A stretch of 64,000 nucleotides of DNA from Nocardioides halotolerans DSM 19273 (lineage in GTDB: Bacteria > Actinomycetota > Actinomycetes > Propionibacteriales > Nocardioidaceae): the NCBI RefSeq assembly GCF_000422805.1, contig NZ_KE383925.1:62001-126000 (forward strand), in the 5' to 3' direction. Every line of letters starts with the position of its first letter. The stretch's first letter is position 1. The notes beneath the pieces are model-generated. The model saw nothing but the letters and a program-made list of their open reading frames with translations, did not search any database and was not told the origin of the DNA. Of the stretch, positions 16,159-23,259 are shown one piece after another. A program made the translations under genes and the position numbers.

Positions 16159-17151
16159 TCAGGCGCCGACGGTGCTCATGTCGGCGTAGCGGTCGCCGAC
16201 GACGGCGTCGCGCGGCACGGCGTTCGAGAGCGCCTCGAGGTCCTCGACGCTGAGCTCGACCTCGGTGGCGCCGACGTTCTCCTCCAGGTAGGGGATCCGC
16301 TTGGTGCCGGGGATCGGGGCGACGTCGTCACCCTGGGCGAGCACCCAGGCCAGGGCGAGCTGGCCCGGCGTGCAGCCGTGCTGGGCGGCCAGCTCCTTGA
16401 TGCGGTCGACGAGCGCGAGGTTGGCGTCCAGCGCGTCTCCGGAGAACCGGGGGAACCGGCCCTCCCTGCGCGAGTCGCCGGCCTGGAGCGTCTCCCGGGT
16501 CACCGCGCCGGTGAGCATGCCGCGGCCGAGCGGGGAGTAGGGCACCAGTCCGATGCCGAGCTCGCGGATCGTCGGCAGGATCTCGTCCTCGAGGTCGCGG
16601 GTGAACAGGGAGTACTCCGACTGCAGCGCGGTGATCGGGTGCACGGCGTGCGCGCGGCGGATGGTGTCGGCCCCCGCCTCGGACAGGCCGAGGTGGCGGA
16701 CCTTGCCCGCCTCGACGAGCTCCTTCATCGCGCCGACGGTCTCCTCGATCGGGACGGTCCGGTCGACGCGGTGCTGGTAGTAGAGGTCGAGGTGGTCGAC
16801 GCCGAGCCGCTCGAGCGAGGCGTCGCACGCCCGCCGTACGTAGTCGGGGGAGCCGTTGATGCCGACCCAGCTGCCGTCGGGGTTGCGCTCGTTGCCGAAC
16901 TTGGTGGCGAGCTGGACCTCGTCGCGACGGCCGGCGATGGCCTTGCCGACCAGCCGCTCGTTGGTGAACGGGCCGTACATGTCGGCGGTGTCGAGGAAGG
17001 TCACGCCGAGGTCGAGGGCCCGGTGGATGGTGTCGATGCCGGTCTGCTCGTCGGCGGTGCCGTAGAACTCCGACATCCCCATGCAGCCGAGACCGAGCTC
17101 GGGGACGGTGAGGGCGGACGTGGTTCCGAGAGTGCGTGCTGAAAGGGACAT
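16159..17151 (-). CDS. Aldo/keto reductase
   Basis: 330 residues, TIM-barrel NADPH oxidoreductase. The catalytic tetrad is recognisable: Asp in FLDTADMYG (with Tyr four residues on), Lys in ATKFG and His in YYQHRVD. The end carries the PIPGTKRIPYLEENVGA cofactor loop. It belongs to the AKR11/AKR13-like group that reduces ketones and aldehydes. Its start at ATG 17151 sits directly behind a MerR-type promoter whose dyad is repeated in front of the merR gene at 18717-19106, so it is probably induced by a stress or electrophile signal. Confidence 0.9.
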   Translation of the reverse strand: MSLSARTLGTTSALTVPELGLGCMGMSEFYGTADEQTGIDTIHRALDLGVTFLDTADMYGPFTNERLVGKAIAGRRDEVQLATKFGNERNPDGSWVGINGSPDYVRRACDASLERLGVDHLDLYYQHRVDRTVPIEETVGAMKELVEAGKVRHLGLSEAGADTIRRAHAVHPITALQSEYSLFTRDLEDEILPTIRELGIGLVPYSPLGRGMLTGAVTRETLQAGDSRREGRFPRFSGDALDANLALVDRIKELAAQHGCTPGQLALAWVLAQGDDVAPIPGTKRIPYLEENVGATEVELSVEDLEALSNAVPRDAVVGDRYADMSTVGA

Positions 17152-17158
17152 GCCCACC

Positions 17159-17189
17159 ACTGAACTCCCTGGAGCGCGCTCCAGGTCAA
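17159..17189 (-). promoter_or_regulatory. MerR-type promoter/operator of the aldo/keto reductase gene
   Basis: On the minus strand TTGACC (17189-17184) and TTCAGT (17164-17159) are separated by 19 bases, the long spacer typical of MerR-activated promoters. The spacer region contains the perfect palindrome CTGGAGCGCGCTCCAG. The expected transcription start coincides with ATG 17151. Confidence 0.7.
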
Positions 17190-17327
17190 GCGCGGGCGCT
17201 TTCGTGCCGGTCTGGTCCTCCCCAGGCCAATTTCGACGTTCCCGGAGCCGAGTACCGTGTCGACCGGGCAGCCTGTGGGGCGGGGTCGCGAGACAGTCGC
17301 GGTGCATGGCTACACAGGAGATGGCCC

Positions 17328-18701
17328 ATGACACCCCAGCGTGCTTCCTTCGTCGCCCTCATCGCCGTGCTGATCGCCGCCGGCGCAACGGTGGGCGTCG
17401 TCCACGCCGCCACCGCGCCGGACAGGTCGAAGGCCGCGTGCTCCGCGAAGGAGGTCGCCCGGGCCAAGGCTGCAGCGAGGTCAGCCGGCAAGGGCCAGAA
17501 GAGCCTCGTCATCTGCCTGTCGTCGCGGCCCCCGCAGGCGACCCTGACCCAGACCGTCACAGCCACCGTCACGGAGACGGTCGAGTCGGTGGCGACCGTC
17601 ACCGCGACGGCGACCACGACGACCACCGCCACGACCACCGCCACGGCCACCGTGACGGCGACGACCACTGCCACGACCACCGCGACGTCGGAGCCCACGA
17701 GCGCGAGCCCCACGCCGACGGCCACGCCGACCGCGACGCAGACCGCGACGCCGACCGCGCCACCCACGGGCACGCCGGGATGTGCCTCGACGGTGCCGAA
17801 CGTGCCCGACGGGCCGGACGGCAGGGGCGGGTGCTTCCCGGGAACCGCGAACACGGGGCCGAACGCGCCGGCGGGGAGCATGGCGGTCTACACGGGTCCG
17901 TGCACGATCACCGCGGCGAACGTGGTGATCGACTCCAAGGTCGTCAACTGTCGCCCCCTCGACGTGCGCGGCAGCGGGTTGGTCCTGCGCAACTCCTACC
18001 TGAACGGGGGGATCGTGCAGGGCCAGGGGTCGGCGTCGTTCACGGTGCAGGACTCGTTGGTCGACAGCGGGGTGCAGTACCCGGCGTGCAGCAACGGCAC
18101 CTGCCCGGCGGGGAAGTACGCGTGTGGCGACCTGGGGAACGCGACGTGGGACTGCGGGGTGACGGGGTCGAACTTCACGATCCTGCGGACCGAGATCATC
18201 AACTCCAACCGGGCGGCCTACTGCGAGCGGAGCTGCCTGATCCAGGACAGCTACTTCCACGGGACGAACCTGTGGCCGGACCCGAGCAACAACGTGCACG
18301 CCTCCTCGGTGCGCATGGAGCAGGGACTGACGCTGCGGCACAGCTCGATCCACTGCTCGTTCACCGGGCCCTACGCCAACGGCGAGATCGGCTGCTCGGC
18401 GGACCTGACCGGCTACCCCGACTTCACCGCGATCAAGAACAACACGATCGACGCCAACCTGTTCGTGGCCAGTCCCGGCAGCGGGTTCTGCGCCTACGGC
18501 GGGGCGACGCCGAACAAGCCGTACTCCAACGACCCGACCAACGCGACCAACCAGAAGTTCACGAACAACGTGTTCCAGCGCGGTGGCAACCAGAAGTGCG
18601 GCACCTACGGTCCGGTGACCAGCTTCAGCACGACCCGGACGGGCAACGTCTGGTCGGGCAACGTCTGGGACAACGGTGCGGCCGTGCCGCCGGCGATGTG
18701 A
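17328..18701 (+). CDS. Secreted Thr-rich protein with beta-helix-like domain
   Basis: 457 residues. ATG 17328 follows AGGAG at 17316-17320. A signal peptide (FVALIAVLIAAGATVGVVHA) precedes a short Cys-containing stretch and then a long Thr/Ala/Val low-complexity linker at about residues 64-150 (TATTTTTATTTATATVTATT and similar). The C-terminal 300 residues have the short repetitive strands of a parallel beta-helix (VVIDSKVVNC, LVLRNSYLNGG, FTVQDSLVDSG, FTILRTEIINS) with about ten cysteines. Pectate-lyase-like surface proteins share this look. No catalytic residues can be assigned. Confidence 0.75.
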   Translation: MTPQRASFVALIAVLIAAGATVGVVHAATAPDRSKAACSAKEVARAKAAARSAGKGQKSLVICLSSRPPQATLTQTVTATVTETVESVATVTATATTTTTATTTATATVTATTTATTTATSEPTSASPTPTATPTATQTATPTAPPTGTPGCASTVPNVPDGPDGRGGCFPGTANTGPNAPAGSMAVYTGPCTITAANVVIDSKVVNCRPLDVRGSGLVLRNSYLNGGIVQGQGSASFTVQDSLVDSGVQYPACSNGTCPAGKYACGDLGNATWDCGVTGSNFTILRTEIINSNRAAYCERSCLIQDSYFHGTNLWPDPSNNVHASSVRMEQGLTLRHSSIHCSFTGPYANGEIGCSADLTGYPDFTAIKNNTIDANLFVASPGSGFCAYGGATPNKPYSNDPTNATNQKFTNNVFQRGGNQKCGTYGPVTSFSTTRTGNVWSGNVWDNGAAVPPAM

Positions 18702-18704
18702 CCG

Positions 18705-18720
18705 CTAGGCCATGGCCTAG
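18705..18720. repeat. Perfect 16-base palindrome between convergent genes
   Basis: CTAGGCCATGGCCTAG lies between the secreted-protein stop (18701) and the merR stop (18717-18719). With no loop it is a poor terminator; it may be incidental or a protein site. Confidence 0.4.
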
Positions 18721-19106
18721 GCCGACAGCTCCTGCACCTCGTTGAGGCGGTCCTCGTAGATGCCGATCTTGTAGTCGACGGCGCCGAGGTGATCCTGCAC
18801 CTCGGCCAGCCGGGCCAGCACGACCTGGCGGTGCGCGCGCAGCAGGTCGAGGCGCTCCTGCTCGTTGCCCTCACCGGCGCGGACCAGGTCGGCGTAGCGG
18901 CGTACGTCGCGGATCGGCATGCCGGTCGAGCGCAGCTTGGTGATCAGGCGGACCCACTCGATGTCGCCGTCGGCGTACTGGCGGTGGCCCGACGCGGCGC
19001 GCGGGACCGCGCGCAGCATGAGCCCGTCGCGCTCGTAGTAGCGCAGCGTGTCGGCGGTCAGCCCGGTCAGGTCCGCGGCCTCGGCGATGGAGAGTCCTGT
19101 GTCCAC
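18717..19106 (-). CDS. MerR family transcriptional regulator
   Basis: 129 residues with the MerR N-terminal winged helix (SIAEAADLTGLTADTLRYYERDGLM) and a long dimerisation helix (about 80-118). No cysteines are present, so it is not a metal or SoxR-type iron-sulfur sensor. The GTG start at 19106 lies just behind its own MerR-type promoter. The same dyad is found at the aldo/keto reductase promoter 2 kb away, so both are likely regulated by this protein. Confidence 0.9.
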   Translation of the reverse strand: MDTGLSIAEAADLTGLTADTLRYYERDGLMLRAVPRAASGHRQYADGDIEWVRLITKLRSTGMPIRDVRRYADLVRAGEGNEQERLDLLRAHRQVVLARLAEVQDHLGAVDYKIGIYEDRLNEVQELSA

Positions 19107-19111
19107 GCTCC

Positions 19112-19142
19112 AGTGTCACCCCTGGAGTGCACTCGAGGTCAA
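19112..19142 (-). promoter_or_regulatory. MerR-type promoter/operator of the merR gene
   Basis: TTGACC (19142-19137) and GACACT (19117-19112) are 19 bases apart, with the dyad CTCGAGTGCACTCCAG in the spacer (one mismatch). The -35 overlaps the 3' end of the uronate dehydrogenase-like gene. The predicted transcript starts at GTG 19106. Confidence 0.65.
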
Positions 19143-19960
19143 GCGCGGTCGAACGCCGGCCGCTCGTGGGACGGCAGGGCGTACTCGCCGCCGACGACGG
19201 CGTTCTCGTCCGCGTCGTCGGGGCGAGGCTCGACGCGGTCGGCCCAGCCCTCCGCGTCGTCGACCGGGTCGTAGCCGAGGGCGTGGCCGGGCGCGAGGTC
19301 CCACCAGCGGCGGGTGTTGCGGGAGATGCCGTAGATCGCGGCGAAGCCGGGCGCCGGCGTGGTCAGCGCGGCGTCGACCATGCGCACGCAGTCGTCGTGG
19401 GACAGCCAGGTCGCGAGGTGGCGGACCGTCGCCGGCTCGGCGCGGAACGAGCCGATCCGGCAGCTGACGACGTCGAGGCCGTGCCGGTCGGCGTAGAGGC
19501 TCATGAGCGCCTCGGCGCCCGCCTTCGCGACGCCGTAGAAGGTGTCGGGGCGCAGCCGGGTCTCGACCGGCAGCAGGCCGTCGGCCAGCCCGGCCCGCGG
19601 GGTGTACCCCACCGCGTGGTTGGAGCCGCCGTAGACCAGGCGCCGCACGCCGTGCTCGACCATCGCGTCGAGGAGCGCCGCGGTGGTCACCACGTGGGAG
19701 GTGAGCGAGTCGGGCAGCGACTGCTCGCCCGGGTGGCCGGCCATGTGCACGACCGCGTCGAGGCTCGACTCGGCGAACTCCGCCTCGAAGACGTCGGCGA
19801 CCGCGTCGGGGTCGGCGCAGTCGGCGGTGTGCCAGCCGTCGTCGAGCCCGTCGGGCTGCGGCACCAGGTCGAGGCCGACGACCTCGTGGCCTCGGTCGGC
19901 CAGCCCGACGGACAGGACTTGGCCGATGCTGCCGGCCGCGCCGGTCAGGAGTACGCGCAC
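19139..19960 (-). CDS. Uronate dehydrogenase-like NAD-dependent SDR
   Basis: 273 residues. The NAD loop TGAAGSIG is at residues 6-13, followed by GGSNHAVGYTPR and the catalytic YGVAKAGAEAL. The C-terminal part (HLATWLSHDDCVRMVDAALT, YGISRNTRRWWDL, LGYDPVDDAEGWAD) closely resembles bacterial uronate dehydrogenases, which oxidise glucuronate or galacturonate to the aldaric acid lactone. It ends inside the promoter of merR on the same strand. No other hexuronate gene is adjacent, so the physiological substrate is uncertain. Confidence 0.78.
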   Translation of the reverse strand: MRVLLTGAAGSIGQVLSVGLADRGHEVVGLDLVPQPDGLDDGWHTADCADPDAVADVFEAEFAESSLDAVVHMAGHPGEQSLPDSLTSHVVTTAALLDAMVEHGVRRLVYGGSNHAVGYTPRAGLADGLLPVETRLRPDTFYGVAKAGAEALMSLYADRHGLDVVSCRIGSFRAEPATVRHLATWLSHDDCVRMVDAALTTPAPGFAAIYGISRNTRRWWDLAPGHALGYDPVDDAEGWADRVEPRPDDADENAVVGGEYALPSHERPAFDRA

Positions 19961-19995
19961 GTGAGGAGGCTAGTCGGGCTCGACGTGTGCAGTGC

Positions 19996-20811
19996 TCACA
20001 GGCGGGGGACGACCTGGGAGAGGAGCGAGCCCATCCGCTCGGCCGCCGCGCGGCCGGCCTCGAGGACCTCCTCGTGGTTGAGCGGCTCGCTGCTGATGCC
20101 GGCGGCGAGGTTGGTGACCAGGCTGATGCCGAGCACCTCCAAGCCGGCCTCGCGGGCCGCGATCGCCTCCAGCGTGGTGCTCATGCCGACCAGGTGGCCG
20201 CCGAGGATGCCGGCCATCCGGACCTCGGCCGGGGTCTCGTAGTGCGGCCCGGGGAACTGCACGTAGACGCCCTCGTCGAGGCTCGGGTCGACCTCGCGGC
20301 ACAGCGCCCGGAGCCGGGCGCTGTAGAGGTCGGTCAGGTCGACGAAGTTCGCGCCCTCGATCGGCGACCGGCCGGTGAGGTTGAGGTGGTCGCTGATCAG
20401 CACCGGCGTACCGGGCGTCCAGCTCTCCTTGAGCCCGCCGCAGCCGTTGGTGAGCACGATCGTGCGGCAGCCCGCCCGCGCCGCGGTGCGCACGCCGTGC
20501 ACGACCGCAGCGACGCCCTTGCCCTCGTAGTAGTGGGTGCGGCTCAGGAACACAAGCGCCCGGAGGTCGCCGACGCGCACCGACCGGATCCTGCCGGAGT
20601 GCCCGGCCACCGCTGCCGCGCTGAACCCGGGCAGGTCGGTGGTCGCGATCTCCGCGACGGTCTCGCCCAGCATCTCGGCCGCGGGGAGCCATCCGGAGCC
20701 GAGGACCAGCGCCACGTCGTGGCGCTCCACGCCGCTGAGCTCGGCGAGCTTCTCCGCGGCCTGCTCGGCGAGGTCGTAGGGCGACTGGTCGGTCGACGTT
20801 CCATCGGTCAC
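19996..20811 (-). CDS. Purine nucleoside phosphorylase (trimeric class)
   Basis: 271 residues. Family motifs are present: LVLGSGWLP phosphate loop, SRTHYYEGKGVAAVVHGVRT, TNGCGGLK, the PGPHYETPAEVRM segment, GMSTTLEAIAAREAGL and SLVTNLAAG (base-contact Asn). It splits purine (deoxy)nucleosides with phosphate into base and (deoxy)ribose-1-phosphate, feeding the mutase and DeoC. GTG 20811 is seven bases behind TAGAGT. In mycobacteria deoD and pmmB neighbour each other as do their homologues here. Confidence 0.93.
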   Translation of the reverse strand: MTDGTSTDQSPYDLAEQAAEKLAELSGVERHDVALVLGSGWLPAAEMLGETVAEIATTDLPGFSAAAVAGHSGRIRSVRVGDLRALVFLSRTHYYEGKGVAAVVHGVRTAARAGCRTIVLTNGCGGLKESWTPGTPVLISDHLNLTGRSPIEGANFVDLTDLYSARLRALCREVDPSLDEGVYVQFPGPHYETPAEVRMAGILGGHLVGMSTTLEAIAAREAGLEVLGISLVTNLAAGISSEPLNHEEVLEAGRAAAERMGSLLSQVVPRL

Positions 20812-20818
20812 GCGCAGG

Positions 20819-20824
20819 ACTCTA
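20819..20824 (-). promoter_or_regulatory. -10 element of the nucleoside phosphorylase gene
   Basis: TAGAGT on the minus strand, seven bases before GTG 20811; leaderless layout. Confidence 0.45.
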
Positions 20825-20897
20825 GAGGGACACGTTCCCGATCGGCCGGGTCAGCGCTCCCTGGCGCCGGGACGGCAGCGCAAGGAGGCTGGTGGGC

Positions 20898-21317
20898 ATG
20901 GACGAGACCCAGGCCTTCCTCGAGGAGGTGCTACCGCGTCAGACCGCCGCTGACCGGGCGATGCACGGCGGTGACCCTGGGCCCCGGCTCGCGATGTGGT
21001 CACGCCGGGACCCGCTGACGCTGCTGGGTGCGGCGATGCCCTGCGTGACGGGGGCCAGGGACGTGCGCGAGGCGTTCGAGGAGGTCTCCTCCTGGTTCTC
21101 CGACTGCCTCGAATTCGACATCGAGCTCATCGCCGCCGGCGCGTGCGGGGACCTCGCCTACACCGTGGTGTTCGAGCACACCGCGTGCTCGAGGGCAGGG
21201 GTGCCGAGGAGGTACCGCCTCCGGGTCACCCACGTCTACCGGCGCGAGCACGGCGAGTGGCGCATCGTGCACCGGCACGCCGACGAGCCACCCGGGGAGA
21301 CGGCGTTCTCCGACTGA
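20898..21317 (+). CDS. SnoaL-like / NTF2-fold protein
   Basis: 139 residues. The order of a long N-terminal helix, ARDVREAFEEV helix, VFEHTACSRAG and YRLRVTHVYRREHGEWRIVHRHAD strands fits the NTF2-like DUF4440/SnoaL fold. ATG 20898 is preferred to GTG 20892 because AAGGAGG at 20882-20888 is nine bases upstream. These proteins are ligand-binding or small lyases/isomerases; no specific activity can be named. It converges on the gamma-glutamylcyclotransferase-like gene. Confidence 0.78.
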   Translation: MDETQAFLEEVLPRQTAADRAMHGGDPGPRLAMWSRRDPLTLLGAAMPCVTGARDVREAFEEVSSWFSDCLEFDIELIAAGACGDLAYTVVFEHTACSRAGVPRRYRLRVTHVYRREHGEWRIVHRHADEPPGETAFSD

Positions 21318-21320
21318 CTC

Positions 21321-21773
21321 CTACAGCCCGGTCGAGCGACAGGGGCGCGCGCGCAGGGCGGTGACGTAGTCGGCCGGGGCGTCGGCGGCCTCGGCGGCAT
21401 CAGCGAGCATGCCGAGGTACGACGCGGAGGGCAGGCCGCCCTCGTAGGCGTCGAGGACGTAGGTCCAGACGAGCGTCTCGCCGGTGAGCGTCGAGACGCG
21501 CACCTTGGTCTTGCGGTAGAGCCCCGAGTCGGCGGCCTCCCACCCGTCGAGGTCGGCCTCGTCCTCACGGGTGACGTCGTAGACCGCCACGAACACCTGG
21601 TCGATCGGGTCCTCGACGATCGTCGAGAGGGCGCCGTCCCAGCCGAGGTCCTCACCGCCGAAGGTGAGCCGCCAGCCGGTGAGCCAGCCGGTCGTCGACA
21701 ACGGCGAGTGCGGGCAGCGCTCGCCCATGCGTGCCGGGTCCAGGTTGGTCCCGTACGCCGCATAGAGGGTCAC
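21321..21773 (-). CDS. Gamma-glutamylcyclotransferase-like protein
   Basis: 150 residues. The N-terminal YAAYGTNLDPARM motif is the substrate loop of the AIG2/GGCT family and LDGWEAADSGLYRKTKV matches the region with the catalytic Glu. Members form pyroglutamate from gamma-glutamyl amides. GTG 21773 sits seven bases behind a TACCCT -10 element on the minus strand. It diverges from lpdA over 55 bases. Confidence 0.8.
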   Translation of the reverse strand: MTLYAAYGTNLDPARMGERCPHSPLSTTGWLTGWRLTFGGEDLGWDGALSTIVEDPIDQVFVAVYDVTREDEADLDGWEAADSGLYRKTKVRVSTLTGETLVWTYVLDAYEGGLPSASYLGMLADAAEAADAPADYVTALRARPCRSTGL

Positions 21774-21780
21774 GCGGAGC

Positions 21781-21822
21781 AGGGTAGTGGCCGCTGGCGG
21801 CGGGAAGTGTCAGCACTAGTCT
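21781..21822. promoter_or_regulatory. Divergent leaderless promoters of the GGCT-like gene and lpdA
   Basis: Minus strand: TACCCT at 21786-21781, seven bases before GTG 21773. Plus strand: TAGTCT at 21817-21822, six bases before GTG 21829. Confidence 0.5.
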
Positions 21823-21828
21823 GGCGTT

Positions 21829-23244
21829 GTGAACGACGTGACCCACTTCGATGTCCTCGTGCTCGGTTCCGGCCCCGGAGGGTACGTCGCCGCGATCCGC
21901 GCCGCGCAGCTCGGCAAGAGCGTGGGCATCGTCGAGGAGAAGTACTGGGGCGGGGTCTGCCTCAACGTCGGGTGCATCCCCTCGAAGGCGCTGCTCCGCA
22001 ACGCCGAGATCGCGCACATCCTCACCCAGGAGAAGAAGACCTTCGGGATCGAGGGCGACGCCACGATGGCCTACGGCCCGACCCACCAGCGCAGCCGCTC
22101 GGTGGCCGACGCCAGCGCCAAGGGCGTCCACTACCTGATGAAGAAGAACAAGATCACCGAGATCGACGGCTGGGGCACGCTGACCGGCGAGGTCGACGGC
22201 AAGCACGGCGTCAGCGTCGACAAGGACGGCTCCACGTCGTCCTACACCTGCACCGACCTGATCATCGCCGCCGGGGCGAAGGTCCGGATGCTGCCCGGGA
22301 TGTCGGTGAGCGAGCACGTCGTGACCTACGAGGAGCAGATCCTCGACGACCAGCTCCCCGGCTCGATCATCATCGGCGGCTCGGGCGCCATCGGCGTCGA
22401 GTTCGCCTACGTGATGGCCAACTTCGGCGTCGACGTGACGATCGTGGAGTTCCTCGACCGGATGGTCCCCACCGAGGACGCCGACGTCTCCAAGGAGCTG
22501 CTGCGCCACTACAAGAAGCTCGGCGTGAAGGTGCTGCTCTCCACCAAGGTCGAGAACGTCGAGGACACCGGCAGCGGCGTCAAGGTGACCGTCAGCCCGG
22601 CCGACGGCGGCGACAGCCAGGTCCTCGAGGCCGACAAGATGCTGGCGGCGTTCGGTTTCGCGCCGCGGGTCGACGGCTACGGCCTCGACGCGGCCGGGGT
22701 CGAGGTCACCGATCGGGGCGCGATCGCGGTCGACGCCCGCGGCCGCACCAACGTCAAGGGCATCTACGCGATCGGCGACGTCACCGGCAAGCTGATGCTC
22801 GCCCACACCGCCGAGGCGATGGGCATCGTCGCGGCCGAGACCATCGCCGACGCCGAGACCATCGAGATCGACTTCGACATGATCCCTCGCGCGACGTTCT
22901 GCCAGCCGCAGATCGCGTCGTTCGGCTACTCCGAGGCGCAGGCAAAGGAGAAGGGCTACGACGTCAAGGTCGCGCAGTTCCCCTTCTCCGCCAACGGCAA
23001 GGCCCGGGGCATGGCCGAGACGGCCGGGTTCGTGAAGATCGTCGCCGACGCCGAGCACAACGAGATCGTCGGCGCCCACCTGATCGGCCCCGAGGTCACC
23101 GAGCTGCTGCCGGCGCTGACCCTGGCCCAGAAGTGGGACCTCACCGCCGACGAGGTCGCCCGCAACATCTTCGCGCACCCGACGCTGTCGGAGGCGATGA
23201 AGGAAGCCGTCGAAGGCATCGCCGGCCACATGATCAACCTCTGA
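21829..23244 (+). CDS. lpdA: Dihydrolipoyl dehydrogenase (E3)
   Basis: 471 residues. FAD loop GSGPGG (13-18), redox disulfide Cys44/Cys49 in GGVCLNVGCIPSK, NAD loop GGSGAIG, and the C-terminal HPTLSEAMKEA bearing the His-Glu pair. It reoxidises dihydrolipoamide in the 2-oxo-acid dehydrogenase or glycine-cleavage complexes with NAD. The E1/E2 genes are not in this window. It starts at a leaderless GTG. A second flavoprotein of the same superfamily follows after 15 bases. Confidence 0.95.
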   Translation: MNDVTHFDVLVLGSGPGGYVAAIRAAQLGKSVGIVEEKYWGGVCLNVGCIPSKALLRNAEIAHILTQEKKTFGIEGDATMAYGPTHQRSRSVADASAKGVHYLMKKNKITEIDGWGTLTGEVDGKHGVSVDKDGSTSSYTCTDLIIAAGAKVRMLPGMSVSEHVVTYEEQILDDQLPGSIIIGGSGAIGVEFAYVMANFGVDVTIVEFLDRMVPTEDADVSKELLRHYKKLGVKVLLSTKVENVEDTGSGVKVTVSPADGGDSQVLEADKMLAAFGFAPRVDGYGLDAAGVEVTDRGAIAVDARGRTNVKGIYAIGDVTGKLMLAHTAEAMGIVAAETIADAETIEIDFDMIPRATFCQPQIASFGYSEAQAKEKGYDVKVAQFPFSANGKARGMAETAGFVKIVADAEHNEIVGAHLIGPEVTELLPALTLAQKWDLTADEVARNIFAHPTLSEAMKEAVEGIAGHMINL

Positions 23245-23259
23245 CCGGGACGGACGCAC

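Noticed and set aside
17136..17327. Upstream extension of the Thr-rich secreted protein
   Set aside because: It would hide the signal peptide and overlaps the divergent MerR-type promoter; ATG 17328 has a ribosome-binding site.
18705..18720. Palindrome as an intrinsic terminator
   Set aside because: No loop bases and no U-tract; kept only as a repeat.
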